The notes: generated by a model from the letters alone, not told the origin. Positions 19,150 through 29,024 are shown, counted from the first letter of the stretch. The stretch: DNA of 35,004 nucleotides from Bacillota bacterium (GCA_018818645.1 JAHIRQ010000141.1:1-35004), one strand, 5' to 3'. Numbers and translations: made by a program.

Positions 19150-20351
19150 TGGATGTATCAAAAATTAGATTGGATTTCCCAGTCTATCAAAAACAACCTA
19201 AACTAACCTATCTAGATTCTGCAGCATCATCACTTAAGGTAAAATCAGTGATTGATCAAATCGATCACTATTATATGTCTTTGGGTGTCAATGTGCATCG
19301 TGGAGCCTATGACCTAGCATATGAAGCAACTCGACTTTTTGAAGAAGCTAGAGTGACTGTAGCGAAGTTTATTCACGCAAATGAAGAAGAGATTATCTTC
19401 ACCAGAGGTACAACCTCTGCACTTAATTTCGTTGCAAATGCACTTCGTGATCGTTTAAGACCTGGTGACGAGATCATTACGAGTGAATTAGAGCATCATT
19501 CATCCTTACTTCCTTGGATGATGGTAGCGAAGAAAACTGGCGCAAAGTTAGTTTATATTCCACTCTCAAAGGAAGGTAGAATTACCGTAGATAACTTTAA
19601 GTCAGTCCTAACTGATCAAACTCGGGTGGTAGCCATTACACATGTCTCTAATGTCATGGGTTATCTAACACCTATTAAAGCAATCACAGAACTTGCACAT
19701 CAAAAGCAAGCAACAGTCATCTTGGATGCAGCACAATCTGTTCCTCATATGGAAGTTGATGTGAAGGATTTAGGTATTGACTATCTCGCTTTTTCTGGTC
19801 ATAAGATGTTTGGACCTTCAGGAGTAGGGGTACTTTATGGGAAGAAAGATCTTCTAAATCAACTCGAGCCTTTTGAGTATGGTGGAGAAATGGCTGATGA
19901 AGTCAGTAAAGATCAAGCAACCTGGAAAGATACACCACTTCGATTTGAAGCAGGAACACCGGTGATTAGTGGAGCTATAGGATTAGCAGCAGCAATACGT
20001 TATATCGAATCCATTGGATTCAAAGATATCCATGAACACACTGCAGCACTACATCAATACACCTTAGAAAAACTTAAAAAAGTAGAAGGTATAACGATTT
20101 ACAATCCAACTGCAGATAATCCAGTCATCACATTCAATGTGGATGGAGTACATCCTCATGATATTGCAACCATGTTAGATACTTATAAAGTCAGTGTGAG
20201 AGCAGGACATCATTGTGCTCAACTCGTTAGCAAATTTTTAGGAGTAAACTCTACGCTTCGAGCATCATTTCATCTTTATAATGACATCACTGACTGTGAT
20301 GTATTCGTAAGCAGTATCGTAGCTGCCAGAGATTTCTTTTTATCGTTTTAA
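19146..20351 (+). CDS. sufS: Cysteine desulfurase SufS
   Basis: YLDSAASSLK, VHRGAYDLAYEAT, FSGHKMFGPSGVGVLYGK (PLP Lys), RAGHHCAQ active Cys. Confidence 0.96.
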   Translation: MMDVSKIRLDFPVYQKQPKLTYLDSAASSLKVKSVIDQIDHYYMSLGVNVHRGAYDLAYEATRLFEEARVTVAKFIHANEEEIIFTRGTTSALNFVANALRDRLRPGDEIITSELEHHSSLLPWMMVAKKTGAKLVYIPLSKEGRITVDNFKSVLTDQTRVVAITHVSNVMGYLTPIKAITELAHQKQATVILDAAQSVPHMEVDVKDLGIDYLAFSGHKMFGPSGVGVLYGKKDLLNQLEPFEYGGEMADEVSKDQATWKDTPLRFEAGTPVISGAIGLAAAIRYIESIGFKDIHEHTAALHQYTLEKLKKVEGITIYNPTADNPVITFNVDGVHPHDIATMLDTYKVSVRAGHHCAQLVSKFLGVNSTLRASFHLYNDITDCDVFVSSIVAARDFFLSF

Positions 20352-20361
20352 AGGAGTAGAC

Positions 20362-20808
20362 ATGAATATCGAACATTTATATAGACAAGTGATTATGGAA
20401 CATTATAAGAATCCGAAAAATAGAGGATTTGTAGCAGATAATAGCTACATGACCGTTCATTTAAATAACCCAAGTTGTGGTGATGAAATGACCGTTCAAC
20501 TTAAAGTTCAAGATCATAAAATCACACATATTTTGCATCAAGGGACAGGCTGTTCTATATGCTGTTCAAGTGCAAGTGTCATGAGCGAAACACTCATGAA
20601 TAAAACACTTGATGAATCCATTTCAATTCTTCATGAATTTTATGAGTTAATTAAAGGGTATCCTTTTAACCCAGAGATTCTTAAAGGTGATGCGGTTGTT
20701 TATCAAGGTGTCGCACAATTTCCAGCACGCGTTAAGTGTGCAACTCTTGCTTGGAAAGCTGCTGAGCAAGGCATTTTAAAAATAAAGGAGGACGAATCAA
20801 ATGGATGA
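20362..20808 (+). CDS. sufU: SufU-type Fe-S scaffold/sulfur transfer protein
   Basis: [37 protein letters not shown] Cys motifs. Confidence 0.94.
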   Translation: MNIEHLYRQVIMEHYKNPKNRGFVADNSYMTVHLNNPSCGDEMTVQLKVQDHKITHILHQGTGCSICCSSASVMSETLMNKTLDESISILHEFYELIKGYPFNPEILKGDAVVYQGVAQFPARVKCATLAWKAAEQGILKIKEDESNG

Positions 20809-22210
20809 TAACAAAAAGAAGATAGACTCCATTATTGGTGACTATCAATTTGGTTTCCATACAGAATCAAAGCCTGTATTTGATACAGGAAAAGGTCTTA
20901 CTGAAGACATTATAAGAGTAATTAGCAAGGCGAAATCAGAACCACAATGGATGCTTGATTTCCGCTTGAAGAGCTATAAGAAATTCCTAGAATTAAAGAA
21001 TCCTACATGGGGTCCTGATCTATCATTTATCAACTTTGATGATTTTACATATTTTCTTAGAGCAAGTGATCGGGCTGAAACTAGCTGGGATGAAGTTCCA
21101 ACTGCAATTAAAGATACATTCGAAAAATTAGGTATTCCTGAAGCAGAAAGAAATTTCTTAGCAGGTGTTTCAACTCAATTTGAAAGTGAAGTCGTTTATC
21201 ATAATACAATAAAAGAACTAGAAGATCTTGGTGTAATCTATGTAGATACAGATACAGCACTTAGAGACTACCCAGATCTTGTTAAGAAATACTTTGGAAC
21301 AATTATTCCATTCTCTGATAATAAGTATGCTGCATTAAATAGTGCGGTGTGGAGTGGTGGTTCATTTATCTATGTACCAAAAGGTGTAAAGGTAACTAAG
21401 CCTCTTCAATCCTATTTTAGAATCAATTCAGATCAAATGGGACAGTTCGAAAGAACATTAATTATCGTTGATGAAGGTGCACAAGTCAACTATGTAGAAG
21501 GCTGTACTGCACCGGTTTATAGAAAAGATTCATTGCATGCTGCAATTGTAGAAATTGTTGTTTTAAAGGATGCTACATGTCGTTATACAACCATTCAAAA
21601 CTGGTCAACTAACGTCATCAACTTAGTTACGAAAAGAGCATTTGTCTATGAAAATGGACATATGGAATGGATTGATGGTAACATCGGAAGTAATGTGAAT
21701 ATGAAATACCCATCTTGTGTTTTACTTGGAGAAAGAGCAAAAGGAACTACAATATCTATTGCTTTTGCAGGTAAAGGACAATGGCAGGATACTGGTGCAA
21801 AAATGATTCACGTTGCTCCAAATACGACATCAACAATCATTTCTAAATCAATTAGTCGTGGTGGTGGTAAAGTGAACTACCGTGGTAAAGTTGACTTTGG
21901 TAAAAAAGCTAAAGGTGCGAAGGCACATGTTGAATGTGATACTATTATTCTGGATGACTTTTCTTATTCAGATACTATTCCATATAATAGCGTCAGAAAT
22001 AGTGACGTATTCCTTGAACATGAAGCAACCGTTTCAAAGATTTCTGAAGAACAACTTTTCTACTTAATGAGTAGAGGTTTATCTGAGGCTGAAGCGACTG
22101 AAATGATTGTAATGGGATTCATTGAACCATTTGCAAAGGAACTTCCAATGGAATATGCGATTGAACTCAATCAATTAATTAAACTTGAAATGGAAGGTTC
22201 AATTGGTTAA
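20801..22210 (+). CDS. sufB: Fe-S cluster assembly protein SufB
   Basis: 469 aa; [48 protein letters not shown]. Confidence 0.96.
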   Translation: MDDNKKKIDSIIGDYQFGFHTESKPVFDTGKGLTEDIIRVISKAKSEPQWMLDFRLKSYKKFLELKNPTWGPDLSFINFDDFTYFLRASDRAETSWDEVPTAIKDTFEKLGIPEAERNFLAGVSTQFESEVVYHNTIKELEDLGVIYVDTDTALRDYPDLVKKYFGTIIPFSDNKYAALNSAVWSGGSFIYVPKGVKVTKPLQSYFRINSDQMGQFERTLIIVDEGAQVNYVEGCTAPVYRKDSLHAAIVEIVVLKDATCRYTTIQNWSTNVINLVTKRAFVYENGHMEWIDGNIGSNVNMKYPSCVLLGERAKGTTISIAFAGKGQWQDTGAKMIHVAPNTTSTIISKSISRGGGKVNYRGKVDFGKKAKGAKAHVECDTIILDDFSYSDTIPYNSVRNSDVFLEHEATVSKISEEQLFYLMSRGLSEAEATEMIVMGFIEPFAKELPMEYAIELNQLIKLEMEGSIG

Positions 22211-22227
22211 TCATTAGATTAAAGAAA

Positions 22228-22267
22228 ATAAAGATATTTGTGTGAATTTCGCAAATATCTTTTTTAT
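22228..22267 (+). terminator. Terminator of suf operon
   Basis: AAGATATTTG...CAAATATCTTTTTT. Confidence 0.85.
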
Positions 22268-22306
22268 TTACCCCTTTTAGCGTAAAATATTCTTAAGAGG
22301 TGTTAC

Positions 22307-23110
22307 TTGATGAAAAAGATTTATTCATTCCTCATCGTTTTAATCATGCTGATCGCACTAAGTGGTTGTGCAACAGTTAGAACTTATGATGACCTTTTAT
22401 CAGATTACCAAGTTCATTTGGAAGAAAATAAAGAAGTCTATCAATCTTATATTGATTATTTTAACTATATCTCAACAGAAACGATACAAAGTGTAGTTCT
22501 TGTAAAGAAAACTGTCACCGGATCTACTGGTTCTACGACCGGATCTGGGGTCATTTTTATGGAGGATGAACTTTATTATTTTGTGTTAACCAACAATCAT
22601 GTTGTCTATTACGCTGGTTCATCAAGTGTTACCTACACGGTAAGTGACTACTATGGAAATGACTATAGTGCAACAAAAATAGTATCATCTTCTGATTATG
22701 ATTTAGCAGTTGTCAGATTTAGAAAAACTGCTGTTTTACTTGAAGTTATCGAATTTGCTGAAGAAAATGCCCCAGTTGATTCAAAGCTCGCTGTCTTAGG
22801 TTATCCTAGCTTTCAAATCAACGCGATTACTTTAGGAGTCGTTAAAGATTATGCTTCTATTGTTATCGAAAGTAGTGATTCAGATGTTATTAATGTAGAA
22901 TTTGATGTCTTAGTTAGTGATGCCCCTGTGAAATCAGGTAGTAGTGGAAGTCTTGTAATCAATGAGCATTATCAATTGGCAGGAATTGTCTATGCTGGAA
23001 ATTTCTCAAACTCAAGTGACACATCCCAATTCTCTTTTGCGATTCCACTAGAGAAGGTCCTTGAATTTTTAGAAGCTGTTGGATATTCTATTGGAGGTGA
23101 GGAAGCATGA
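22307..23110 (+). CDS. Trypsin-like (S1C/HtrA-type) serine protease lipoprotein
   Basis: Lipobox (LIALSGC); triad contexts TNNHVV (His), SDYDLAVVRF (Asp), KSGSSGSLV (Ser). Confidence 0.88.
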   Translation: MMKKIYSFLIVLIMLIALSGCATVRTYDDLLSDYQVHLEENKEVYQSYIDYFNYISTETIQSVVLVKKTVTGSTGSTTGSGVIFMEDELYYFVLTNNHVVYYAGSSSVTYTVSDYYGNDYSATKIVSSSDYDLAVVRFRKTAVLLEVIEFAEENAPVDSKLAVLGYPSFQINAITLGVVKDYASIVIESSDSDVINVEFDVLVSDAPVKSGSSGSLVINEHYQLAGIVYAGNFSNSSDTSQFSFAIPLEKVLEFLEAVGYSIGGEEA

Positions 23111-23868
23111 AAAAACTTACATTCCTCATAATTCTCCTCTCATTCTTACTTTCAGGTTGTACATTCTTCGTTGTTGAAGAGGACTCAGAAGAATATGTTG
23201 CTTTATCAAACCAATATGATAATTATATATTAAGTGATATCAATCAATTAGAAAATTTTCAGTCATTTATTAATGGTGTAACACTCTCTTCATCATTGGC
23301 AAGTGTTATGATTGAAGTTAAGGTTTATTCCTCTTTAGGTTTACTTCTTGAAACAAGATATGGTTCTGGGGTTATTTTTCATGAAGATAGTGCAAATTAT
23401 CATATTTTAACAACCTTTGAGTTAACCAATGTAGACGATAGACAAACCATATCGATTGAAATTTCAGATTATTTGGGAAGAACCTATCGAGCTTTCACAA
23501 GAAGAGACTCGAGCGAACTTGGTTTATCCGGTATTCGTGTAGCCAAAAACTCACAACGTATATTGGGAGTATTAGCTATCGCTGATTATCCACCTTTAGT
23601 TGGTCAACCAGTCATGCTGATTGGCTATCAAAGAAGAATCATCAATGCATTGACAATGGGAATGATTATTGAAGTCAATCATAATGAAGATAATGAATTA
23701 ATCAATTTAAAAACCACTGTATTATCTGATAATTTTGGAAATGGTGGTGTCATGATTGACATGAATCATGAAATCATCGGCATTCAATACGAAGTTGAAA
23801 ATGGATTTACATATGCCCATGGTTTAGATGTTATACAAGCATTTCACACGTATTATTTAGCACCATAA
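23107..23868 (+). CDS. Catalytically dead paralog of the upstream trypsin-like lipoprotein
   Basis: Lipobox (FLLSGC); aligns to the upstream protein (GSGVIF, ISDYLGR, INALTMGMI, LAIADYP), but all three triad positions are replaced. Confidence 0.85.
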   Translation: MKKLTFLIILLSFLLSGCTFFVVEEDSEEYVALSNQYDNYILSDINQLENFQSFINGVTLSSSLASVMIEVKVYSSLGLLLETRYGSGVIFHEDSANYHILTTFELTNVDDRQTISIEISDYLGRTYRAFTRRDSSELGLSGIRVAKNSQRILGVLAIADYPPLVGQPVMLIGYQRRIINALTMGMIIEVNHNEDNELINLKTTVLSDNFGNGGVMIDMNHEIIGIQYEVENGFTYAHGLDVIQAFHTYYLAP

Positions 23869-23905
23869 CAATTCTATGAATCTATAATCAATAAGGAGAA
23901 AAAAA

Positions 23906-24481
23906 TTGTACCGATATTTGATTATTGAAAGCAAAAATGAAATTAAATCAGATGAGCAAATCATCGTTTCAATATTCTCAGAATTTATCAACTTTGATCG
24001 TATTGAAACAGAGGAAAAGGCCATTTATCTCTATTACCAACAGGAAACAGATGTTTCCTTTTTGGACGTTATTTTGAATATGATGAGTGATACTTTATCA
24101 GATCTTCGAATTTATGTCTCCTATCAATTTGAAAATCAAACAGATTTACAACATCATATCGATTTTATCAAAAAGAAATTACAACTTATTTCTTTTAATA
24201 AATACGTCTATTTAGATGATAAAGTAGTCTTAAAAGCATTACTAGATCAAATCGATCACGAAATAAAGAAATTTATTTTCAGAAAATATCTTAATGATCA
24301 GATGATGCAAGAAAGTATAAAAACCTATCTTGAATCGAACCAAAATATGAGTTTAGCAGCGAAAAAGCTATATGTACATCGAAATACATTAATCCAAAGA
24401 CTTGATAAGTTTTTTCAAACGACTGGGTTTGATGTTAGGCTATTTACAGATGCATATTTGATTTATCATCTAATCAAATGA
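23906..24481 (+). CDS. PucR/CdaR-type HTH regulator (YxkF-like), TTG start
   Basis: C-terminal HTH: LNDQMMQESIKTYLESNQNMSLAAKKLYVHRNTLIQRLDKF; AAGGAG RBS before TTG. Confidence 0.82.
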   Translation: MYRYLIIESKNEIKSDEQIIVSIFSEFINFDRIETEEKAIYLYYQQETDVSFLDVILNMMSDTLSDLRIYVSYQFENQTDLQHHIDFIKKKLQLISFNKYVYLDDKVVLKALLDQIDHEIKKFIFRKYLNDQMMQESIKTYLESNQNMSLAAKKLYVHRNTLIQRLDKFFQTTGFDVRLFTDAYLIYHLIK

Positions 24482-24482
24482 A

Positions 24483-24512
24483 AATGTGTGCACTTTGCAC
24501 ATTTTTTTTAAC
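24483..24512 (+). terminator. Terminator after PucR-type regulator
   Basis: AATGTGTGCACTTTGCACATTTTTTTT. Confidence 0.8.
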
Positions 24513-24562
24513 TCATGGACTTGCTATAATAGTCGTATAATGTAATAAAAAGGGAGAAAAAA

Positions 24563-25726
24563 ATGGCTACTTTAAAATTAAGAGATATTAATAAAGTTTA
24601 CCCAAATGGTGTACAAGCCGTCTTCGATTTCAATCTTGATATCAGAGACAAAGAATTTATCGTGTTTGTCGGACCATCTGGTTGTGGGAAATCAACTACA
24701 CTCAGAATGATTGCAGGACTAGAAGAAATCACATCAGGTGAATTATACATTGATGAAGAATTAGTGAATGACAAAGCACCAAAAGATAGAAATATCGCGA
24801 TGGTGTTCCAATCCTATGCACTATATCCTCATATGACTGTTTATGATAACATGGCTTTTGGTCTAAAACTTAGAAAAATGCCAAAAGATATTATCAATGA
24901 AAAAGTAAATGAAGCTGCTGAGATCTTAGGTTTAGTTCCTTATCTAAAGCGTAAACCAAAAGCTCTTTCAGGTGGACAAAGACAACGTGTTGCCTTAGGT
25001 AGAGCAATCGTTCGTAATGCTAAAGTATTCTTAATGGATGAACCACTATCAAACCTTGATGCTAAGCTACGTGTTCAAATGCGCGGTGAATTGATTAAAC
25101 TACATAACAAGATTGAAACCACTACAATTTATGTAACCCATGACCAAATTGAAGCGATGACAATGGCAAGCCGTATCGTCGTTATGAAAGATGGTTATAT
25201 TATGCAAGTTGGCGCACCAAAACAAATTTATGATTTCCCAAACAATTTATTCGTTGCTGGATTCATCGGAACTCCTCCAATGAACTTTGTACGCGGTGTT
25301 GTTGATAAGAACCAAAAGTTTGTTGCTGGAGACCATACAGTCGTTGTTCCTGATGATAAATTTGAAATTCTTAGACAAAACAGTTTAGTTGGTAAAGAAG
25401 TTATTTTAGGTATTCGTCCTGAAGATATTCATGATGAACAAGTTGTAATGGATACATATCCAGGGGCTGTTCTTGATATCGTCGTAGACGTTGCCGAACT
25501 TCTTGGTTCTGAAACTAATATTTATACATCTATCAATGGTCATAATGTTTGCGCATCTATCAATGCACGTACAGGCGTACGTATTGGCGATAAGATGAAG
25601 CTTGCGTTAGATATGCATAAATGTCATTTCTTCAATCCAGAAACTGAACAACGTTTAGTTTTACTTGAAGATGACAATAAACCAGCAAAAAAAGTAGTTA
25701 AAAAAGCTGAAGAAAAGACTGAATAA
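24563..25726 (+). CDS. Carbohydrate ABC transporter ATPase, MsmX/UgpC family
   Basis: GPSGCGKSTTLRMIAGLEEITSGELYID, ALSGGQRQRVALGRAIVRNAKVFLMDEPLSNLDAKLRVQMR; C-terminal TOBE-like region; no cognate SBP/permease nearby. Confidence 0.94.
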   Translation: MATLKLRDINKVYPNGVQAVFDFNLDIRDKEFIVFVGPSGCGKSTTLRMIAGLEEITSGELYIDEELVNDKAPKDRNIAMVFQSYALYPHMTVYDNMAFGLKLRKMPKDIINEKVNEAAEILGLVPYLKRKPKALSGGQRQRVALGRAIVRNAKVFLMDEPLSNLDAKLRVQMRGELIKLHNKIETTTIYVTHDQIEAMTMASRIVVMKDGYIMQVGAPKQIYDFPNNLFVAGFIGTPPMNFVRGVVDKNQKFVAGDHTVVVPDDKFEILRQNSLVGKEVILGIRPEDIHDEQVVMDTYPGAVLDIVVDVAELLGSETNIYTSINGHNVCASINARTGVRIGDKMKLALDMHKCHFFNPETEQRLVLLEDDNKPAKKVVKKAEEKTE

Positions 25727-25728
25727 TA

Positions 25729-25756
25729 CGAAAAAGGCCAACTGGCCTTTTTTTTA
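25729..25756 (+). terminator. Terminator after msmX/ugpC-like gene
   Basis: AAAAAGGCCAACTGGCCTTTTTTTT. Confidence 0.85.
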
Positions 25757-25767
25757 TTTATAAAACG

Positions 25768-26181
25768 ATGATAGAATATATTGTTAATACCAATAGTGGA
25801 TGTATGATTTATCAAGAAGAAGGAAATAAGCTGATGAAATGCAGTAATTTGAGTTATGTGAAGAGTTTATGTGTGGAACATCTATTTACCTATGATGGAT
25901 ATTTAAAGGCGGTAAAAATGAAATTTGATATCTCCCATAAAATCCCTTTATTCATAACAGAGTCGATTCAATTAATCCCTTTATCAAGAACAAGGGATTA
26001 TGAAAATATTTGGATTAATTATGCAACTATTTATAAAATTGAAGAAATAGATACATTACTTAAAATTACTTTCTATAGTCATCAGTATATTTATTTAAAA
26101 ATAAGTTTAAAAACTTTGAAGCAGCAAATCAAGTATTTAGATGAGATTAGAAATACTAAAGTAAAACACTTTCATTGCTAA
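25768..26181 (+). CDS. Small ComK-like protein (competence transcription factor family)
   Basis: Reads along B. subtilis ComK: EYIVN near the N-terminus, then FDISHKIPLFITESIQLIPLSRTRDYENIWINYATIYKIE versus ComK TKISHKPPIMVDPSNQIFLFPTLSSTRPQCGWISHVHVKEF. Confidence 0.75.
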   Translation: MIEYIVNTNSGCMIYQEEGNKLMKCSNLSYVKSLCVEHLFTYDGYLKAVKMKFDISHKIPLFITESIQLIPLSRTRDYENIWINYATIYKIEEIDTLLKITFYSHQYIYLKISLKTLKQQIKYLDEIRNTKVKHFHC

Positions 26182-26206
26182 TATTATAGAAAATGTTTAG
26201 AAATAG

Positions 26207-26215
26207 TGTTATAAT
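26207..26215 (+). promoter_or_regulatory. Extended -10 promoter (TGTTATAAT) for pgk operon
   Basis: TG-N-TATAAT 46 bp upstream of pgk ATG; weak -35 (TAGAAA) at 17 bp. Confidence 0.65.
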
Positions 26216-26263
26216 AATACCGGTTTTAATATAAACGATAACATCATTCAAGGAGGTTAAATG

Positions 26264-27460
26264 ATGGCTAAAAAGACAATTAGAGATATTGATCTTAAAG
26301 GAAAAAAAGTTTTAATTCGAGTAGATTTCAACGTTCCACTAAAAAATGGGGAAATTAGTGATGAAAACAGAATCGTTGAAGCACTTCCAACTATCAAGTA
26401 TGTGTTGGAAAAAGGTGGTAGAGCAATCGTATTTTCTCATCTCGGACGCGTTAAAGATGAAACTGACAAGGCAAAAAACAGTTTAGAAGTTGTAGCAAAA
26501 AGATTATCAACTCACTTAAATCAAAAGGTAACCTTTGTACCTGTGACAAAAGGTAAGGAATTAGAAGACGCAGTTTCTAATCTTAAGGATGGAGAAGTCC
26601 TAATGTTTGAAAACACTAGATTTGAAGATCTAGATGGTAATAAGGAAAGTAAAAATAATCCAGACCTTGGAAAATATTGGGCATCTTTAGGTGATGTATT
26701 TGTCAATGATGCATTCGGTACTGCACATCGTGCAGCAGCATCTAACGTGGGGATTGCTGCAAATATTAAAGATACAGTCGCTGGTTTCCTTTTGGAAAAG
26801 GAAGTTAACTTTATTGGTGGAACTTTAGAAAACCCAAAAAGACCTTTCGTCGCTATTTTAGGTGGAGCAAAGGTTTCAGATAAAATTGAAGTGATTCAAA
26901 ACCTACTTAAGATTGCTGATAAAGTCTTAATTGGTGGTGGAATGGCGTTCACCTTCTTTAAAGCAATGGGTTATGAAGTTGGTAAAAGCTTGTTAGAAGA
27001 AGATAAAGTTGAATTAGCGAAAGAATTATTACAATTAGCTAATGGTAAAATAGAGCTTGGTGATGATGTCTATACTGGAAAATCATTTGATCCAAATACA
27101 GAAAAAAATGTTCGCTCAATCGATTCCATTCCAGCAGATGAGATGGGTCTAGATATTGGGCCAAGAACTACAGCACTTTTTGAATCCTTTATTAAAGATG
27201 CAAAAACTGTCATATGGAATGGACCACTTGGCGTATTTGAATTTCCAAGATTCTCAGAAGGTACAAAGAGTGTAGCACAAACGATTGCAGACATTAAAAA
27301 TCAAGCTACCACAATTATCGGTGGTGGAGATTCAGCAGCTGCTGTTATTCAATTTGGACTACAAGAAGGATTTACTCATATTTCAACCGGTGGTGGAGCA
27401 TCACTTGAATACCTAGAAGGCAAGGTATTACCAGGTATCCAATGTGTTGATGACCTATAA
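26264..27460 (+). CDS. pgk: Phosphoglycerate kinase
   Basis: [53 protein letters not shown]. Confidence 0.97.
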   Translation: MAKKTIRDIDLKGKKVLIRVDFNVPLKNGEISDENRIVEALPTIKYVLEKGGRAIVFSHLGRVKDETDKAKNSLEVVAKRLSTHLNQKVTFVPVTKGKELEDAVSNLKDGEVLMFENTRFEDLDGNKESKNNPDLGKYWASLGDVFVNDAFGTAHRAAASNVGIAANIKDTVAGFLLEKEVNFIGGTLENPKRPFVAILGGAKVSDKIEVIQNLLKIADKVLIGGGMAFTFFKAMGYEVGKSLLEEDKVELAKELLQLANGKIELGDDVYTGKSFDPNTEKNVRSIDSIPADEMGLDIGPRTTALFESFIKDAKTVIWNGPLGVFEFPRFSEGTKSVAQTIADIKNQATTIIGGGDSAAAVIQFGLQEGFTHISTGGGASLEYLEGKVLPGIQCVDDL

Positions 27461-27999
27461 TGGATTTAGGTAAAAAAATTCGTGCCTTGAGATTAGGAAA
27501 TAGCTTAACTCAAGAAGAACTTGCGAATCGACTTGAATTAACGAAAGGTTACATATCTCAGCTTGAAAACAATCTTACATCTCCATCCATGCAAACTTTG
27601 TTTGCAATATTAGAAGTCTTAGGAACAGATGTTCATGAGTTTTTTAGTAAGGAAGAAGATGTAACTGCAGTTTATAAGAAAGAAGACTTTTATATTAAAG
27701 AAAACATAGAACTAAAGCATATGATTAGTTGGATTGTTCCAAACGCATTAAAATATGAAATGGAGCCCATTATCATCGATTTGGAACCAGGGGGACAATC
27801 AGAAATTGATGATCCACATCCAGGTGAAGAGTTTGGATATGTTTTAGAAGGTCAAGTGACATTAATTATCAATAAAAAAAGATATATTATTCGTAAAGGT
27901 GAAACATTTTATTATTTAGCAAATAAAGAACATTACTTGATGAATAATAGCTCCAATAGTGCTAAGGTTCTGTGGATTAGCACCCCACCAATGTTTTAG
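27460..27999 (+). CDS. XRE-family HTH regulator with C-terminal cupin domain
   Basis: HTH LTQEELANRLELTKGYISQLENNLTSPSMQTL; cupin motif HPGEEFGYVLEGQVTLIINKKRYIIRKGETFYY. Confidence 0.92.
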   Translation: MDLGKKIRALRLGNSLTQEELANRLELTKGYISQLENNLTSPSMQTLFAILEVLGTDVHEFFSKEEDVTAVYKKEDFYIKENIELKHMISWIVPNALKYEMEPIIIDLEPGGQSEIDDPHPGEEFGYVLEGQVTLIINKKRYIIRKGETFYYLANKEHYLMNNSSNSAKVLWISTPPMF

Positions 28000-28012
28000 A
28001 GGAGGAAAGAAA

Positions 28013-28258
28013 ATGGAAAAAGAGATTATGATCAGAAGTACACAAGGTTTGCATGCTAGTTTAGCAGCAAAAGTTGTTCAAACTGCATCAAAGTATGCAG
28101 TTGAAATTGAGTTACATTACTACAATAAAGTGATTGACTTAAAGTCTATCTTAGCATTAATGTCACTTGCAGTACCACATGGAGAAAATGTGCGTATCGT
28201 TGCAAGAGGAGCACGTGCTGAAGAAGCAATCAAAGACGTGTCTTCAATTTTAGGTTAA
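28013..28258 (+). CDS. HPr-like phosphocarrier family protein (atypical His site GLHASLA)
   Basis: QGLHASLAAKVVQTASKYAVEIELHYYNKVIDLKSILALMSLAVPHG; strong RBS AGAGGAGG upstream of ATG 28013, which is preferred over the longer ORF start. Confidence 0.9.
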   Translation: MEKEIMIRSTQGLHASLAAKVVQTASKYAVEIELHYYNKVIDLKSILALMSLAVPHGENVRIVARGARAEEAIKDVSSILG

Positions 28259-28262
28259 GTCT

Positions 28263-29024
28263 ATGAAAAGAAGACCAATTATTGCAGGAAACTGGAAAAT
28301 GTATAAGACTAAAGATGATGCACTAGCATTTATCTATGCAGTCAATGTTGAAGTTCCAGATAAAGAAAAAGTAGAATCAGTGATTTGCTCTCCAGCAATC
28401 TTTTTACGTGATTTAGTAAAAAGAGAAGGGGAAAATTTAAGAATTGGTGCACAAAATATGCATTATGCAGATGAAGGTGCGTTCACAGGTGAAATCTCTG
28501 CAGCAATGTTAAAATCCTATGGTGTAGACTATGTTGTAATTGGACATAGCGAACGTCGTGCATATTTCAATGAAACTGATGAAACTGTTAATTTAAAACT
28601 CATTGCAGCACTAAATCAAGACTTGACTCCAATCGTTTGCGTCGGTGAATCTCTAGACATTAGAGAAGCTGGAACAACAGATAAGGTTGTTAAGAAACAA
28701 ATTGAAAAAGCTTATCTCAACGTAAGTAAAGACAATGCTTTAAAAACTGTTGTTGCTTATGAACCTATTTGGGCAATTGGAACTGGTGTGACAGCAACTC
28801 CAGATCAAGCAAATGACACGATTATTGCAATCCGTCATGTGTTGGAAAAACTATATGGTAAAGAAGTTAGCGAACCAATCCGTATTTTATATGGTGGTTC
28901 AGTGAATGTTAAGAATGTAGATAGCTTACTTGCAATGTCAGATATTGACGGTGCATTAGTTGGTGGTGCATCCTTAGATCCAAATTCATTTCTCACATTA
29001 GTACGTGCTGCATTAAAGAAATAA
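28263..29024 (+). CDS. tpiA: Triosephosphate isomerase
   Basis: AGNWKMYKT, VIGHSERRAYF, VAYEPIWAIGTG, ILYGGSVNVKN. Confidence 0.97.
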   Translation: MKRRPIIAGNWKMYKTKDDALAFIYAVNVEVPDKEKVESVICSPAIFLRDLVKREGENLRIGAQNMHYADEGAFTGEISAAMLKSYGVDYVVIGHSERRAYFNETDETVNLKLIAALNQDLTPIVCVGESLDIREAGTTDKVVKKQIEKAYLNVSKDNALKTVVAYEPIWAIGTGVTATPDQANDTIIAIRHVLEKLYGKEVSEPIRILYGGSVNVKNVDSLLAMSDIDGALVGGASLDPNSFLTLVRAALKK

